The notes: generated by a model not told the origin, from the sequence alone. Numbered from the stretch's first letter, positions 1-8,877 are shown. The stretch is 50,555 nucleotides of DNA from Arcanobacterium urinimassiliense (GCF_900119495.1 NZ_LT632435.1:84442-134996); one strand, 5' to 3'. Numbers and translations: made by a program.

Positions 1-9
1 CCCCCCCCC
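1..9. repeat. Poly-C run of nine at the window edge
   Basis: Nine consecutive C residues open the window and end two bases before the ATG of the LPXTG surface protein. The run is cut by the window edge, so its true length is unknown. A homopolymer at this position could be part of a leader, a contig end, or a slippage site that changes translation or transcription of the downstream surface gene. No Shine-Dalgarno sequence can be seen because too little upstream sequence is present. Confidence 0.6.
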
Positions 10-10
10 G

Positions 11-1297
11 ATGATATTTGCGAATACGAGCAAAAAATCCACTTGGACTTCTCGCCTTTTTGCCTTTGTGCTTGCAGTAGCTTTGGCCTGCACAGGCTTT
101 GCTTTTATCACAGCTACCCAAGCTCATGCTGAAGACGACGAAGCTCCCGTTGGAAAAGATATAACTATTGGATTGCGCTGGAAGACGTATGCAGATACCC
201 CTGGCCAGGCTTGTAATCCAGAGCAGGCTGGGCAATCAGCTGGAAAAGTTACTTTCTCTCTGGACTTCGTAGGAAAAAATAAAGCAACCGGGCAGCGCGA
301 AAGGTTTCACAGCCAATTCTTCCCTCGCGATATTAAATACTGCCAAGATGTAACAATTAAAATTAAGAAGGACGAAGAAATAAAAGACGCGCGCGAAGAG
401 AAGACTTATACTGAGCTTTCTAAACCGCTGCAGGTATTTTCTTATATAGATGGAAAGAATTACCCGGGGCGAGTAAGGCTAGCAGCTACTCTTATAGCCG
501 AGCCGGATGCGTACTGGATTAGCATGGTACAAGCTGCCAATTTAGATGTAAATAGCACTAAGCTGACGGGCATAATTGCACCGAAAGATGAGAATAAATT
601 GAAGGTGCGTACTTCTTTCGATGTGCAGAAAAAAGGCGAAGAGCGCAAAGTCTATAAATCCTGGAATCGCCGTTGGAAGATGGAAGGACTTTTTGATTTC
701 AAAGATAATCAAAAGTTCTCACTTATTTCGCTTAAGGATAGCAACGGAAACACCGGCTATAAATCGGCCATAAGCAGCGCCAGTGGATTCGAAATTTGGA
801 ATGCATATGCAGGCAAGAATCGCGATTACTTCTTGAAGGCAGCTTTCGCTGATCCGGAACTAGCAAAAGCTAAGTACTACTCTTTAGAAGTGAGCGGAAA
901 CGATATCGCCGGCTGGAATATTGAGCTGAAATCTAAGCTGCAGAAAAAGGAATACGACGCCGTGAAGAATCTTCCTTATGAAGAAGAGCGCCGCGCTAAT
1001 CCGAATATGCCTACTGGAGAAGAAAAAGTAGTGCAAAAGGGCGTAGCGGGTATGGAAACCACGAAGATGGTGAAGTATTACTATGACGATAGTGGCGAAG
1101 AAAAAATTGTAGAAGACAAAGCTCTCGGAGATCCGGAAGTTAAAGCAGCAGTGAAGCAGATTGTAGAATACGGTACCGGAGCAAAAGCTGCGGCAAAGCC
1201 AGCTTTACCGCGTACTGGTTCGGCTGCTGGCCTGCTAGGCCTCTGCAGCTTACTGCTTCTGGCAAGTGGAGGTGCTTTGGCTCTGCGCCGGCGCTAG
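11..1297 (+). CDS. LPXTG-anchored surface protein of unknown function
   Basis: This is a 428-residue secreted, wall-anchored protein. The N-terminus has a basic stretch, a hydrophobic core at about residues 15-36 and an AHA-type signal peptidase site near residue 40. The C-terminus has an LPRTG sorting motif near residue 401, a hydrophobic span and an RRR tail, so it is a sortase substrate. The middle is rich in Lys, Glu and aromatic residues; I recognise no domain in it. A lone adhesin or binding protein is plausible but unproven. No sortase gene is in the window. The ATG at 11 is the first in-frame ATG visible and sits right after a poly-C run. Because the window starts here, an upstream start cannot be excluded. 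A terminator-like hairpin follows, shared with the convergent DUF4352 gene. Confidence 0.85.
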   Translation: MIFANTSKKSTWTSRLFAFVLAVALACTGFAFITATQAHAEDDEAPVGKDITIGLRWKTYADTPGQACNPEQAGQSAGKVTFSLDFVGKNKATGQRERFHSQFFPRDIKYCQDVTIKIKKDEEIKDAREEKTYTELSKPLQVFSYIDGKNYPGRVRLAATLIAEPDAYWISMVQAANLDVNSTKLTGIIAPKDENKLKVRTSFDVQKKGEERKVYKSWNRRWKMEGLFDFKDNQKFSLISLKDSNGNTGYKSAISSASGFEIWNAYAGKNRDYFLKAAFADPELAKAKYYSLEVSGNDIAGWNIELKSKLQKKEYDAVKNLPYEEERRANPNMPTGEEKVVQKGVAGMETTKMVKYYYDDSGEEKIVEDKALGDPEVKAAVKQIVEYGTGAKAAAKPALPRTGSAAGLLGLCSLLLLASGGALALRRR

Positions 1298-1333
1298 TAG
1301 TAAATTTTAAGTAAATTTACTAGAACCTAAACT

Positions 1334-1366
1334 TAGGGGCAGACGGGAAATTCCCGTCTGCCCCTA
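1334..1366. terminator. Hairpin terminator between convergent genes
   Basis: A nearly perfect 14-16 bp inverted repeat (arm TAGGGGCAGACGGGA) with a very short A/T loop lies between two convergent genes. It can serve both strands. The flanks are A/T-rich, but there is no long T run on either side, so termination efficiency is uncertain. Confidence 0.75.
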
Positions 1367-1417
1367 AAAATATCAACTCTTTATATTGCAGAGCCGCTTT
1401 TTAGCACAAAACTACTT

Positions 1418-2074
1418 TTACTGCAGAGCCACTTTCACGGGCGCTGCCAACCACTCCGTATCAAATTTTAAGAAAGTGGGGGTGGCATCTTGTGGTACAT
1501 CAAAAAGCAGTACTCCTTCTACGCTGTTACCAGGATTAATATCCTTCAGCATTAAATTGGCATCTCCCAGATAGAAGGAATCGGAAGAAGTGGAGTGCTC
1601 TCGATTCTGATCGTCGATGAGCTTCACGTCGTTATCAAAAAATACGGCCTTTTTCTGCCCGTTATTCTTTATACTCACCACCGCTTGGATAAATTTACCT
1701 TGCGCTTTCTTATTTAGAAATTCATCTCCCACTTGATCCTGCGGAGGCTGCAGTGCCTTCACAGTTATCAGGAAATCTCCAGAGCTGAATTCTTCTCCAA
1801 TCTTCACTTCCTGCTCTTTCGATTTCTCCGCTTTCTTAGCAGTTTTTTCGGATTTCTTATCCGCACTATCTGCTTTATTCTCTTCGCTTGTAGAAGCTGA
1901 CTTCGCGGAAGAAGCGGAATTATCGCTATTTCCCCCGCCAAACATACTGCCTAGACCTGCCAGCACTACCAGCACAAGCAAAGCGGTAAGAATTTTATGC
2001 CGCACAAACCAATTCTTTTTCTCCGCGGTGCTCTCTGGAGTAGCCGGAGCTGGATTAGGGGTTACGTTATCCAT
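1418..2074 (-). CDS. Membrane-anchored DUF4352-type extracytoplasmic protein
   Basis: The protein has 218 residues. A short Pro-rich cytoplasmic N-terminus is followed by one transmembrane segment at about residues 29-45, a Gly/Ser and charged Ala/Lys/Glu linker to about residue 90, and a C-terminal beta-rich domain. That domain has the pattern of DUF4352 (GEEFSSGDFLITVKALQ, then VSIKNNGQKKAVF, then an LLFDVP strand), an immunoglobulin-like fold on many Gram-positive lipoproteins and membrane proteins. There is no lipobox cysteine, so anchoring is by the transmembrane helix. Function is unknown. It is convergent with the surface protein gene and divergent from the histidine kinase gene. An ATG start at 2074 fits the hydrophobic anchor. 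Confidence 0.8.
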   Translation of the reverse strand: MDNVTPNPAPATPESTAEKKNWFVRHKILTALLVLVVLAGLGSMFGGGNSDNSASSAKSASTSEENKADSADKKSEKTAKKAEKSKEQEVKIGEEFSSGDFLITVKALQPPQDQVGDEFLNKKAQGKFIQAVVSIKNNGQKKAVFFDNDVKLIDDQNREHSTSSDSFYLGDANLMLKDINPGNSVEGVLLFDVPQDATPTFLKFDTEWLAAPVKVALQ

Positions 2075-2245
2075 ATTATTCGCCTTTCTAGTGGTTAAAG
2101 CATTTGTACTTTATTTTCTGCGCCGCAATTAATTTTTACCTCCACCAAGTGGATAATTATTTTTGCCAAAAGAATGATTTTCTGCGAAATTTAAGGGCCA
2201 AAAGCAGTATTAAATTTTTCGGAGCCTCTTCATATAGTTATATCT

Positions 2246-3529
2246 ATGAATAAGAATTCGCAGCTTCCCTCGCTCGCAGCTACATTGCGCGTGCTGAATT
2301 TTTGTGGCCGGATTTTCAGCGTCTTATTACTTTTTTGCGCCCTCGCACTGCCCCTTGGCTACTTTGCCATGCGCATACCTGCCTCGCAGCAAACTCAAAC
2401 TTCCGGCAAAGCAATTTTTATGAATATAGAGCTTCTCCTGGCAGCAGTGGTAATTTTCTATATCCTTTTCCTCTTTTGCCGCCGGAGCCGAAATCCATTC
2501 CGAGCTGCCCTCATCACCGGAATAGCGCAGATATTTCTCCCTCTCGGAGCACCACTAGCATTTTTCTTACCCGAAACCCTCCGCAAATGCACTCCCCGCA
2601 CCAATATCAAACTTATTGCCCTGCACCTAGTAGGATTCACAATAAATATCTGGCGCGATCTGCAGGGCTGGAATACCGATACTTCTTTCTTGCGCATTGA
2701 TCCGAAAAATTCTTCTCACCTCTCCAATATTTCCAATCCTGCCAATTTAGATATTTTTAAGTTATTTATCTTGCTGCTGATTGTAATGGTGATACCTATC
2801 TGGATCGGGCTCTGGTCACGCGAAAAACTGCAGGTAAAGCAAACGCAAGAAACAGCAGAAAAGGAACGCATAGCCGGAGTCGCTTTGCAGAACGAAATCC
2901 TCAATCGCGATCAGCGCGATGCTTTAGCGAGAAATATCCACGATACAATCGGCCGGAAACTTTCACTTATTTCTCTCTATGCAGGTGGTTTAGAGGTATC
3001 GAAAAATAGTGACGAAAAATTGACGAAACAAGCTCGGCAAATGCGGGAAACCGCGCAAGAAGCCGTCGTCGATTTACATAATTTAGTCACTATGATGCGT
3101 GAGAACACCGCAGAGGTAGCCGATACCGAAAAAGTAGCGCCCTCCTTAGCGAATCTATCAACACTAATTGACCACTCTGTGCAGGCACAGCAAAAAATAA
3201 TATCTACGATTTCTTTACAAAATTTAGAGACGGCGGGGGCTCGCTCGGCAGAGGCAACTTATTTTATAGTGGCCGAAATCTTAACGAATGCAGCTAAGCA
3301 CGCTCCGCAAAGCACCTTGCAACTAAAAATATCGGGCAGTGCCAGCCAAGGTATTAGCATTTCGGCGGAAAACGAGCTCGCGGAAAATGAAGAAAATGCC
3401 GAAAACTTCCTAACTACCGGATACGGAATGAAAGGAATTGCGGAGAGAGTAGAGATATTAGGCGGAAGTATTCAACAGAAAACTGAAGCAGGATACTTCA
3501 AGACTCATATTTGGCTTCCATGGAAATGA
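2246..3529 (+). CDS. NarL-type sensor histidine kinase
   Basis: A 427-residue membrane sensor kinase. The N-terminal half has four to five hydrophobic spans (about 21-43, 61-78, 88-108, 121-137, 171-190) with only short loops, so it probably senses a membrane or intramembrane signal. The dimerisation/phosphoacceptor segment is of the HisKA_3 type: ARNIHDTIGRKLS, with the phosphorylated histidine at H232. A GHKL ATPase domain follows: an N-box-like stretch (AEILTNAAKHA) and a GYGMKGIAERV glycine box near the C-terminus. The partner response regulator follows 35 nt downstream. The regulon cannot be read from the sequence. The neighbouring envelope proteins make cell-surface sensing a reasonable guess. 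Confidence 0.93.
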   Translation: MNKNSQLPSLAATLRVLNFCGRIFSVLLLFCALALPLGYFAMRIPASQQTQTSGKAIFMNIELLLAAVVIFYILFLFCRRSRNPFRAALITGIAQIFLPLGAPLAFFLPETLRKCTPRTNIKLIALHLVGFTINIWRDLQGWNTDTSFLRIDPKNSSHLSNISNPANLDIFKLFILLLIVMVIPIWIGLWSREKLQVKQTQETAEKERIAGVALQNEILNRDQRDALARNIHDTIGRKLSLISLYAGGLEVSKNSDEKLTKQARQMRETAQEAVVDLHNLVTMMRENTAEVADTEKVAPSLANLSTLIDHSVQAQQKIISTISLQNLETAGARSAEATYFIVAEILTNAAKHAPQSTLQLKISGSASQGISISAENELAENEENAENFLTTGYGMKGIAERVEILGGSIQQKTEAGYFKTHIWLPWK

Positions 3530-3532
3530 CTT

Positions 3533-3564
3533 CTGGGTATTAGTAGTTCTGTATATTAGTAGTT
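3533..3564 (+). repeat. 16-bp tandem duplication before the response regulator start
   Basis: Two copies of a 16-bp unit (CTGGGTATTAGTAGTT and CTGTATATTAGTAGTT) lie end to end. The second abuts the GTG start at 3565. The duplication occupies the place where a ribosome binding site is expected, and no clear Shine-Dalgarno is visible. Confidence 0.75.
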
Positions 3565-4236
3565 GTGAAAGAAACCAAGCGCCCTTTAAAAGTGCTTATC
3601 GTAGATGATGATCCACTGCTGTGTAATGCTTTAGGTAATCTACTAGAGCAAGATCCACTGGAACGCATAGAAGTAGTGGGAGAAGCTTTTAACGCTGCCG
3701 AAGCTTATCGCGCGATAGAATCCCAGCGGCCAGACGTAGTCTTGATGGATATTAAATTACCGGGAGAAGATGGGATTCAGGCGACGGCTAATATCACGAA
3801 AATGCCGAATCCACCTCAGGTAATCGTCATTACTACTTTGGATTCCCAGCTAGAACCACTGCGCGCTATCGAAGCTGGAGCAGCTGCCTTTCTTTTAAAA
3901 TCAGAAGATCCAAATTCTATTATCGAAGCGATTGTAGCGGTGGCGCGCGGAGAGGGAGCAGTTTCTGCAAAGACGGCGCGGCAGCTTTTTACGCACTTAG
4001 AAGCGAGCTTCGCCACCCCGGAAAAAATTCGCGCCCAAAAATTAATCGCACAGCTTTCTCCAGCTGAATTAGAAGTAGCTAAGTTAGTGACGCAAGGCCT
4101 GAGCAATAGCGAAATTTCTGCCCAACTATTTATCTCTACCAGTACGGTAAAGACCCATATCGCAGGAATTATGCAGAAATTTTCGGTGACTAATCGCGTA
4201 CTTATTGCGGTGACTCTCACTTTGGCACAAATTTAA
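3565..4236 (+). CDS. LuxR/NarL-family response regulator
   Basis: A 223-residue two-component regulator. The receiver domain (about residues 8-125) has the acidic pocket (VDDDP at 13-17), the phosphoacceptor aspartate in VVLMDIKLPG (about D62), a TT switch residue pair and the LLKSED lysine. The C-terminal LuxR-type helix-turn-helix (about 155-220) carries the usual signature: LSPAELEVAKLVTQGLSNSEIS, then STSTVKTHIAGIMQKF. It pairs with the kinase just upstream, most likely on one transcript. The start is GTG; a duplicated 16-bp sequence replaces an obvious ribosome binding site, so expression may be weak or coupled. The stop codon lies within the first unit of a tandem repeat. Confidence 0.93.
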   Translation: MKETKRPLKVLIVDDDPLLCNALGNLLEQDPLERIEVVGEAFNAAEAYRAIESQRPDVVLMDIKLPGEDGIQATANITKMPNPPQVIVITTLDSQLEPLRAIEAGAAAFLLKSEDPNSIIEAIVAVARGEGAVSAKTARQLFTHLEASFATPEKIRAQKLIAQLSPAELEVAKLVTQGLSNSEISAQLFISTSTVKTHIAGIMQKFSVTNRVLIAVTLTLAQI

Positions 4237-4312
4237 GGCACCGCAAATTAGAGTGGAGAAATTTTAAGGCACCGCAAAGTAGCACAAAAAATTTGCAGGC
4301 GCCGCAGATTAG
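4231..4312. repeat. Three ~22-nt units at 30-nt period between convergent genes
   Basis: Units begin at 4231, 4261 and 4291 and share the core GGCACCGCAAATTAG or close variants (GGCACCGCAAAGTAG, GGCGCCGCAGATTAG). The first covers the response regulator stop codon and the third covers the LacI-type regulator stop codon. I see no strong hairpin here, so it is not an evident terminator. Confidence 0.75.
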
Positions 4313-5337
4313 AAACCCGTAAAGAGTGGCGGAATTTCTCCGGAACCGCGAATCTTGAAGCCCGTAGGTACGATAATTTTTTCCGGCGGGCCAGAAATTT
4401 CTCCAGATAGCCGCCCAAAAAGCCGTTCAGCTGCCACGCGCCCTATTTCTGCCGGATTCTGCGTAATCGCCGTCAAACCTACTTTAAATAAATCTGCATT
4501 AGGTAAATCATCGAAAGAGACTACCGCTATTTTCTCTTCTAAACCGAGCTCTTGCAGAGCATAGAGAGTACCAGCCGTCAGTTGGTTCTGCGCGGCAAAA
4601 ATAGCTGTCGGGGGCTGTGGCGCTGTCAATAATTCATGTACCGCCAATCGCGCCGCGTCTTCCCCCGTTATCCCTAGCTTCATGAGATGAGGGTGTGGCA
4701 AAATTTTTGCTTCGGCGAGGGCAGCCAAATATCCCGCTTTGCGCAGCTGCGCTGTCTGGATTTGCTCATTATCTCCGAGAAAAGCAATACGCCGATGGCC
4801 TTGACTAAGTAAATGCCGTATCGCCCGCATTGCCCCGACTTGATTATCGGAAATTATCGAATCTGCAAATTCTGATTCTGGGCTGCGATCTATGGCCACC
4901 AGCGGGCGGGAGATAAAAAGATCTGGCAGCCATTTGTGCTCTTCTCCACTGGGAGAAAAAATTAAACCGTCAATTTGCCTGCTAGCGAGAATAGCGGCGC
5001 GCTCTTGGGCGAGCTGTACATTATTTGCCGAGCTCACTGCCAGCACCACTGTGGAATACTTATCGGCCACTTCTTCTACTGCCGCATGTACGGCGCTATC
5101 GAAAGGATTAGCTACCGAAGATACCAGTAGTCCCACCGTGCGGGAGCGTCTATCGCGCCGGCGTAACGATTGTGCTTGCAGATCTGCCTGGTATCCCAAA
5201 TCTGCAATAGCTTGACGCACAGCTTGGGCAGTGGCAGTGGCTACTCCTTTCTCCGCATTTATGACTCGCGATACTGTCTTCACGCTGACACCCGCGCGCG
5301 CAGCGACATCTTTCATTGTTATCCGAGGACTAGGCAT
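4309..5337 (-). CDS. LacI-family transcriptional regulator of the adjacent sugar operon
   Basis: A 342-residue LacI/GalR repressor. The N-terminal helix-turn-helix is MKDVAARAGVSVKTVSRVIN (residues 7-26), followed by the hinge helix. Residues from about 65 to the end form the periplasmic-binding-protein-like effector domain (GLLVSSVANPF, DGLIFSP, VAIDRSPES, AIFAAQN, VVSFDD). It is divergent from a sugar porter and a PfkB kinase. A perfect 12-bp palindrome with a central CG lies just downstream of a good promoter for that operon, as expected for a LacI operator. The likely inducer is the transported sugar or its phosphate. The ATG at 5337 gives the canonical family N-terminus. Confidence 0.94.
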   Translation of the reverse strand: MPSPRITMKDVAARAGVSVKTVSRVINAEKGVATATAQAVRQAIADLGYQADLQAQSLRRRDRRSRTVGLLVSSVANPFDSAVHAAVEEVADKYSTVVLAVSSANNVQLAQERAAILASRQIDGLIFSPSGEEHKWLPDLFISRPLVAIDRSPESEFADSIISDNQVGAMRAIRHLLSQGHRRIAFLGDNEQIQTAQLRKAGYLAALAEAKILPHPHLMKLGITGEDAARLAVHELLTAPQPPTAIFAAQNQLTAGTLYALQELGLEEKIAVVSFDDLPNADLFKVGLTAITQNPAEIGRVAAERLFGRLSGEISGPPEKIIVPTGFKIRGSGEIPPLFTGF

Positions 5338-5384
5338 ATAAATAAGTATTCCAGAAAAAAGCTAAAAGTAAATTCTAAGTTTGC

Positions 5385-5435
5385 TTGCACTCGCCAAAAT
5401 TGTCTGTTATTGTCTTTTTTATAGACAACGTTGTC
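5385..5435 (+). promoter_or_regulatory. Promoter and LacI-type operator of the sugar porter operon
   Basis: A -35 box TTGCAC (5385-5390), a 17-nt spacer and a -10 box TATTGT (5408-5413) predict transcription starting near 5420. Directly downstream, 5424-5435 is the perfect palindrome GACAACGTTGTC with the central CG step typical of LacI-family operators. A repressor bound there would block initiation or escape. The site lies between the divergent LacI gene and the porter, so it may also serve autoregulation. Confidence 0.8.
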
Positions 5436-5530
5436 AAAGATTAGGAATCATTCCTTTCTCCGCAACGAAGCTATTTACATCGCAAGTAGATAATTCGTAA
5501 ATTAAATATCGCAACACAGAAAGATACACC

Positions 5531-6934
5531 ATGCACACTGGAGAAAATACCTCTCAGAAATCCGGACCTACCCGGCTGGTGATTCGCAGCGCTATCGTCG
5601 CCTCTATTGGTGGCCTTATTTTCGGTTTCGATACCGCCGTAATTTCTGGTACTACTTCCGCCCTCGAAAGAGTATTCGGATTAGATAGTTTCGGCCTCGG
5701 AATCGCCGTCTCCAGCGCCACTATCGGCACTATTTTTGGCGCCATTTTCGCCGGCACTCTTGCCGACCGCTTCGGACGGAAAAAGATGCTTTTCACTATC
5801 GGAATTCTCTTCCTACTCGGCGGTTTAGGCACTGCCCTAGCTCCCGCTAATGCCTACTGGTTTTTCCTCTTCGCCCGGCTCTGCGGCGGGATCGGCGTCG
5901 GAATGTCGAGCGTATGCGCTCCAATCTACACTGCCGAAATTGCTCCCGCTGCCCAACGCGGGCGTTTAGTGGGGCTGGTGCAATTTAATATCGTACTTGG
6001 AATTTTGGTAGCTTATGCTTCCAATGCACTCGTGCGCGAAATCGTATCCGGCCCAGAAGCCTGGCGCTGGATGCTGGGAGTAATGGTCATACCCGCAAGT
6101 ATCTTCTTACTGTTGCTTTTCTCGGTACCAGAGACACCGCGCTGGTTGATGAGCAAAGGACGCACGGCAGAAGCCACTGCCATTAGCCGCCAACTTTGCC
6201 GTACCGAGGCAGAATCCGAAGTGGAAATTGCGGAAATTCGCGCCCAGATAGCTACCGATGCCGCCCACAAAGGCGTAAAAATTGCTTTCTTCACTAAGCG
6301 CTACCGCCGCGTAATTTTGCTCGCTTTCACTATCGCAATGTTCAATCAACTTTCGGGCATAAACGCTATTCTCTACTACGCCCCCATGGTCATGCAGGAG
6401 GCGGGAGCTGCGGAAAGCGCCTCCTATCTCATGTCAATCGCCGTCGGCTTTATGAACCTAATCGCCACCCTGACCGCCCTCACCGTAATCGATAAATTAG
6501 GCCGGCGCACGCTCATGCTAGTAGGTTCAATCGGTTATCTAATCAGCCTCGGCTTTCTCACTTTTGTGATGTTCCGTTTCGAAGGTAATTTCACTTCCGA
6601 ATCTTCGGTAATGGTCTTAATAGGACTACTGGTATTTATTGCGGCACACGCTTTCGGGCAAGGCTCGGTAATCTGGGTATTTATCTCGGAAATTTTCCCC
6701 AATCGCGTGCGCGGGCGGGGGCAATCCCTCGGATCGACCACCCACTGGGTATTTGCCGCTATCACTTCTTTCGCTTTCCCCTCTATGATTAAACTGCTCG
6801 GAGGCGGAGTAAGCTTCTTAATCTTCTTCTGCTGTATGGCTGCCCAGCTTTTCTGGGTACTAAAGCTTATGCCGGAAACCAAGGGCGTGCCCTTAGAAGA
6901 AATGGCAGAAAAACTGGGACTAGAAAATGACTAA
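5531..6934 (+). CDS. MFS sugar porter (sugar:proton symporter)
   Basis: A 467-residue, 12-helix sugar porter of the major facilitator superfamily. Family signatures are present: GFDTAVISG in helix 1, DRFGRKK after helix 2, PETPRWL before the central loop, QLSGINAILYYAP in helix 7, DKLGRR after helix 8 and PETKG at the C-terminus. These match the glucose/xylose/inositol/fructose branch. The substrate cannot be fixed from sequence. The downstream PfkB kinase and absence of an isomerase point to a free ketose or hexose phosphorylated after import. The gene is the first of a two-gene operon behind the LacI-controlled promoter, and its end overlaps an upstream ATG of the kinase frame. Confidence 0.93.
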   Translation: MHTGENTSQKSGPTRLVIRSAIVASIGGLIFGFDTAVISGTTSALERVFGLDSFGLGIAVSSATIGTIFGAIFAGTLADRFGRKKMLFTIGILFLLGGLGTALAPANAYWFFLFARLCGGIGVGMSSVCAPIYTAEIAPAAQRGRLVGLVQFNIVLGILVAYASNALVREIVSGPEAWRWMLGVMVIPASIFLLLLFSVPETPRWLMSKGRTAEATAISRQLCRTEAESEVEIAEIRAQIATDAAHKGVKIAFFTKRYRRVILLAFTIAMFNQLSGINAILYYAPMVMQEAGAAESASYLMSIAVGFMNLIATLTALTVIDKLGRRTLMLVGSIGYLISLGFLTFVMFRFEGNFTSESSVMVLIGLLVFIAAHAFGQGSVIWVFISEIFPNRVRGRGQSLGSTTHWVFAAITSFAFPSMIKLLGGGVSFLIFFCCMAAQLFWVLKLMPETKGVPLEEMAEKLGLEND

Positions 6935-6953
6935 ACAACTAGGAGAAACACCA

Positions 6954-7916
6954 ATGAAAACCCCCTCAGCAGCACCTGTACTCTGCCTCGGAGAAGCTCT
7001 TATTGACGTAATCTCGCGCGCCGGCCAAGCTACGGAAGAGCACGTCGGGGGCAGCCCTCTCAATGTGGCTTGTGGATTAGCTCAGCTTGGCCACCCCACC
7101 TTAATGGCCTCCTGGTGGGGAGCAGATAAACGCGGAAAAATGATTGCCGATCATCTAAATGCCGCCGGAGTGAGAATTGTGGACGGCAGTGATCAGGCTG
7201 CTCAGACCCCGATAGCTGATGCGCAAATCGATATTAACGGGCAAGCCACTTACCATTTCGACTTAGATTGGCAAGTACCGGAGCTACCCGCAATGGCAGA
7301 TATAGCGCATCTACATATTGGCAGTTTCGGCGCCACGCTCGAACCAGGCGCGGAAGCGGTACTGGCAGCGGCAAAAGAAATGGCTATTACCGGCACCCTC
7401 AGCTACGACCCGAATGCTCGACCTTCTATTATGGGAGATCCGGAGAAAGTACGGGAAAGAGTAGAGGTGCTGATTGGACTGGCTGATTTAGTGAAAGCTA
7501 GCGATGAAGATGTAGCTTGGCTATACGGGCCCGATACTCCGCTGGAAGAGGTACTGCGGCGCTGGTTAGAGCTGGGAGCAGGCATGGTAGTAATTACGCG
7601 CGGGCCGTGGGGAGCGTATGCGAAAGTCGCAGGTGACCGCGACATGCTGGTAGTAGATCCGCTCAATATCGAAGTAGCCGATACCGTAGGGGCAGGAGAT
7701 TCCTTTATGGCCGGGCTTATTTCCGGATTATTGGACGCGGGACTGCTGGGAAGTGCGCAAGCAAAGACGCGCCTGCGCCAAGCCACTCTCGCCGATGTGC
7801 GCAAAGCGCTACACCGCGGCGTAATTACTTCTGGTTTGACGGTGAGCCGTGCGGGAGCTTATGCACCAGATCGCGCTTGCATTGAACAAGTGCAGACGGC
7901 AAATCCGCAGCTTTAA
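6954..7916 (+). CDS. PfkB-family sugar kinase (fructokinase-like)
   Basis: A ribokinase/PfkB-family kinase of 320 residues if started here. The N-terminal GEALIDVI and GGSPLNVACGLAQLG motifs, the sugar-binding NARPSIM stretch and the C-terminal DTVGAGDSFMAGL motif with the catalytic aspartate are all intact. It most resembles bacterial fructokinases. An in-frame ATG at 6927 would overlap the porter gene by 8 nt, but the ATG at 6954 has AGGAG eight bases upstream and starts closer to the first family motif, so I prefer it. It phosphorylates the sugar brought in by the porter; fructose is the simplest guess. Confidence 0.9.
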   Translation: MKTPSAAPVLCLGEALIDVISRAGQATEEHVGGSPLNVACGLAQLGHPTLMASWWGADKRGKMIADHLNAAGVRIVDGSDQAAQTPIADAQIDINGQATYHFDLDWQVPELPAMADIAHLHIGSFGATLEPGAEAVLAAAKEMAITGTLSYDPNARPSIMGDPEKVRERVEVLIGLADLVKASDEDVAWLYGPDTPLEEVLRRWLELGAGMVVITRGPWGAYAKVAGDRDMLVVDPLNIEVADTVGAGDSFMAGLISGLLDAGLLGSAQAKTRLRQATLADVRKALHRGVITSGLTVSRAGAYAPDRACIEQVQTANPQL

Positions 7917-7981
7917 TGCAGTAAATCCGCAACTCTAGTCGGGTGCTATTTACGCTCTAGTTGTACTCTAACTGCGCTCGT

Positions 7982-8809
7982 TTATTGCTCTTCAGATTTC
8001 GGCGTATCCGTATCCGTTGCATCCCGCTTTCCTTGTGCATAATTTGCTCGCAACAAGCGCTCATTAGCTGATTTCATATGCTCACGCATTACCTCTACAG
8101 CTTGCAAAGGATCAGTGGAATCTAAAGCGCGAAAGATATCTAGATGCTCTGCATAAGCAATCTGCATATCCTTATTAACTTTTAGTTGGTTACGCACCCA
8201 AATAGAGAGCATTCTGCGCAGAGTAGAGAGCAAATTTTTCAGAGTTTCATTGCCAGCTAGTTCCGCCATCTCAATATGAAAAGCTGCATCGGCGTCGATA
8301 AAAGCAGCCATATTATCGGAATTGATGCTCTCCTCTTGCTCTTCCAAACAGTCACGCATTACGCGCAGCGTCTTCAAAGGCTGGGGATCTTTCACTAAAG
8401 ATTCGGCCGTGAGCTGCACCGCCAGTACTTCCAATGCCGAGCGTATACGCAAAATATCTGGGTAGTCGGCGGGTGCTAGCAGCATCACCCACTGCAAGCT
8501 ATCAGATAATAATCCGGTACCGCCGGCTCGCACATAGGCACCAGAACCAGGGCGAATTTCTACTACCCCGAGAATTTCCAATACGGTAAGGGCTTCGCGA
8601 ATAGTAGTGCGGCCTACTTTCAAAGCCTCTGCCAGAGCGCGCTCCGCCGGCAATCGCTCCTCCGGCTTGTAATCACCGGTAATAATCTGCGCCAAAATAT
8701 ACTGGGCAGCCTCCGCCGCTTCGGAAGTAGAATTGACCGTCAAATTAAGCGGGGTAAAATTTCCTTTTTCCTGCGCTAACCGACGCAAACGATTTTCACT
8801 CACCTGCAT
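7982..8809 (-). CDS. FadR-subfamily GntR regulator, probable regulator of the apionate operon
   Basis: A 275-residue regulator. A winged helix at about residues 28-95 has the GntR signature (RLPAERALAEALKVGRTTIREALTVLEILG, then PGSGAYV). The remainder is an all-helical FCD ligand-binding domain (about 115-250) with metal-binding-type D and H positions (DADAAFHIEMAELAGN, and LDIFRAL before the last H). FCD regulators typically sense small carboxylic or sugar acids. It is transcribed away from the sugar-acid operon that begins 465 bp away, and the gap contains inverted repeats that could be its operators. The 5' region includes a strong hairpin, described separately. Confidence 0.9.
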   Translation of the reverse strand: MQVSENRLRRLAQEKGNFTPLNLTVNSTSEAAEAAQYILAQIITGDYKPEERLPAERALAEALKVGRTTIREALTVLEILGVVEIRPGSGAYVRAGGTGLLSDSLQWVMLLAPADYPDILRIRSALEVLAVQLTAESLVKDPQPLKTLRVMRDCLEEQEESINSDNMAAFIDADAAFHIEMAELAGNETLKNLLSTLRRMLSIWVRNQLKVNKDMQIAYAEHLDIFRALDSTDPLQAVEVMREHMKSANERLLRANYAQGKRDATDTDTPKSEEQ

Positions 8810-8845
8810 AATGATACTCTATCCTGCACTTTTTGCCAGACGTCA

Positions 8846-8877
8846 AAGAGGGAGAGCCCGGCTGGACTCTCCCTCTT
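8846..8877. terminator. Strong hairpin in a divergent intergenic region
   Basis: An 11-bp stem (arm AAGAGGGAGAG) extends to about 13 bp with one mismatch and a 4-nt loop. It is followed on the plus strand by TTATTAGC. Both flanking genes point away from it, so it is not an ordinary end-of-gene terminator. It could terminate antisense transcription, act as an attenuator in the leader of the GntR gene, or be the relic of a lost gene. Confidence 0.6.
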
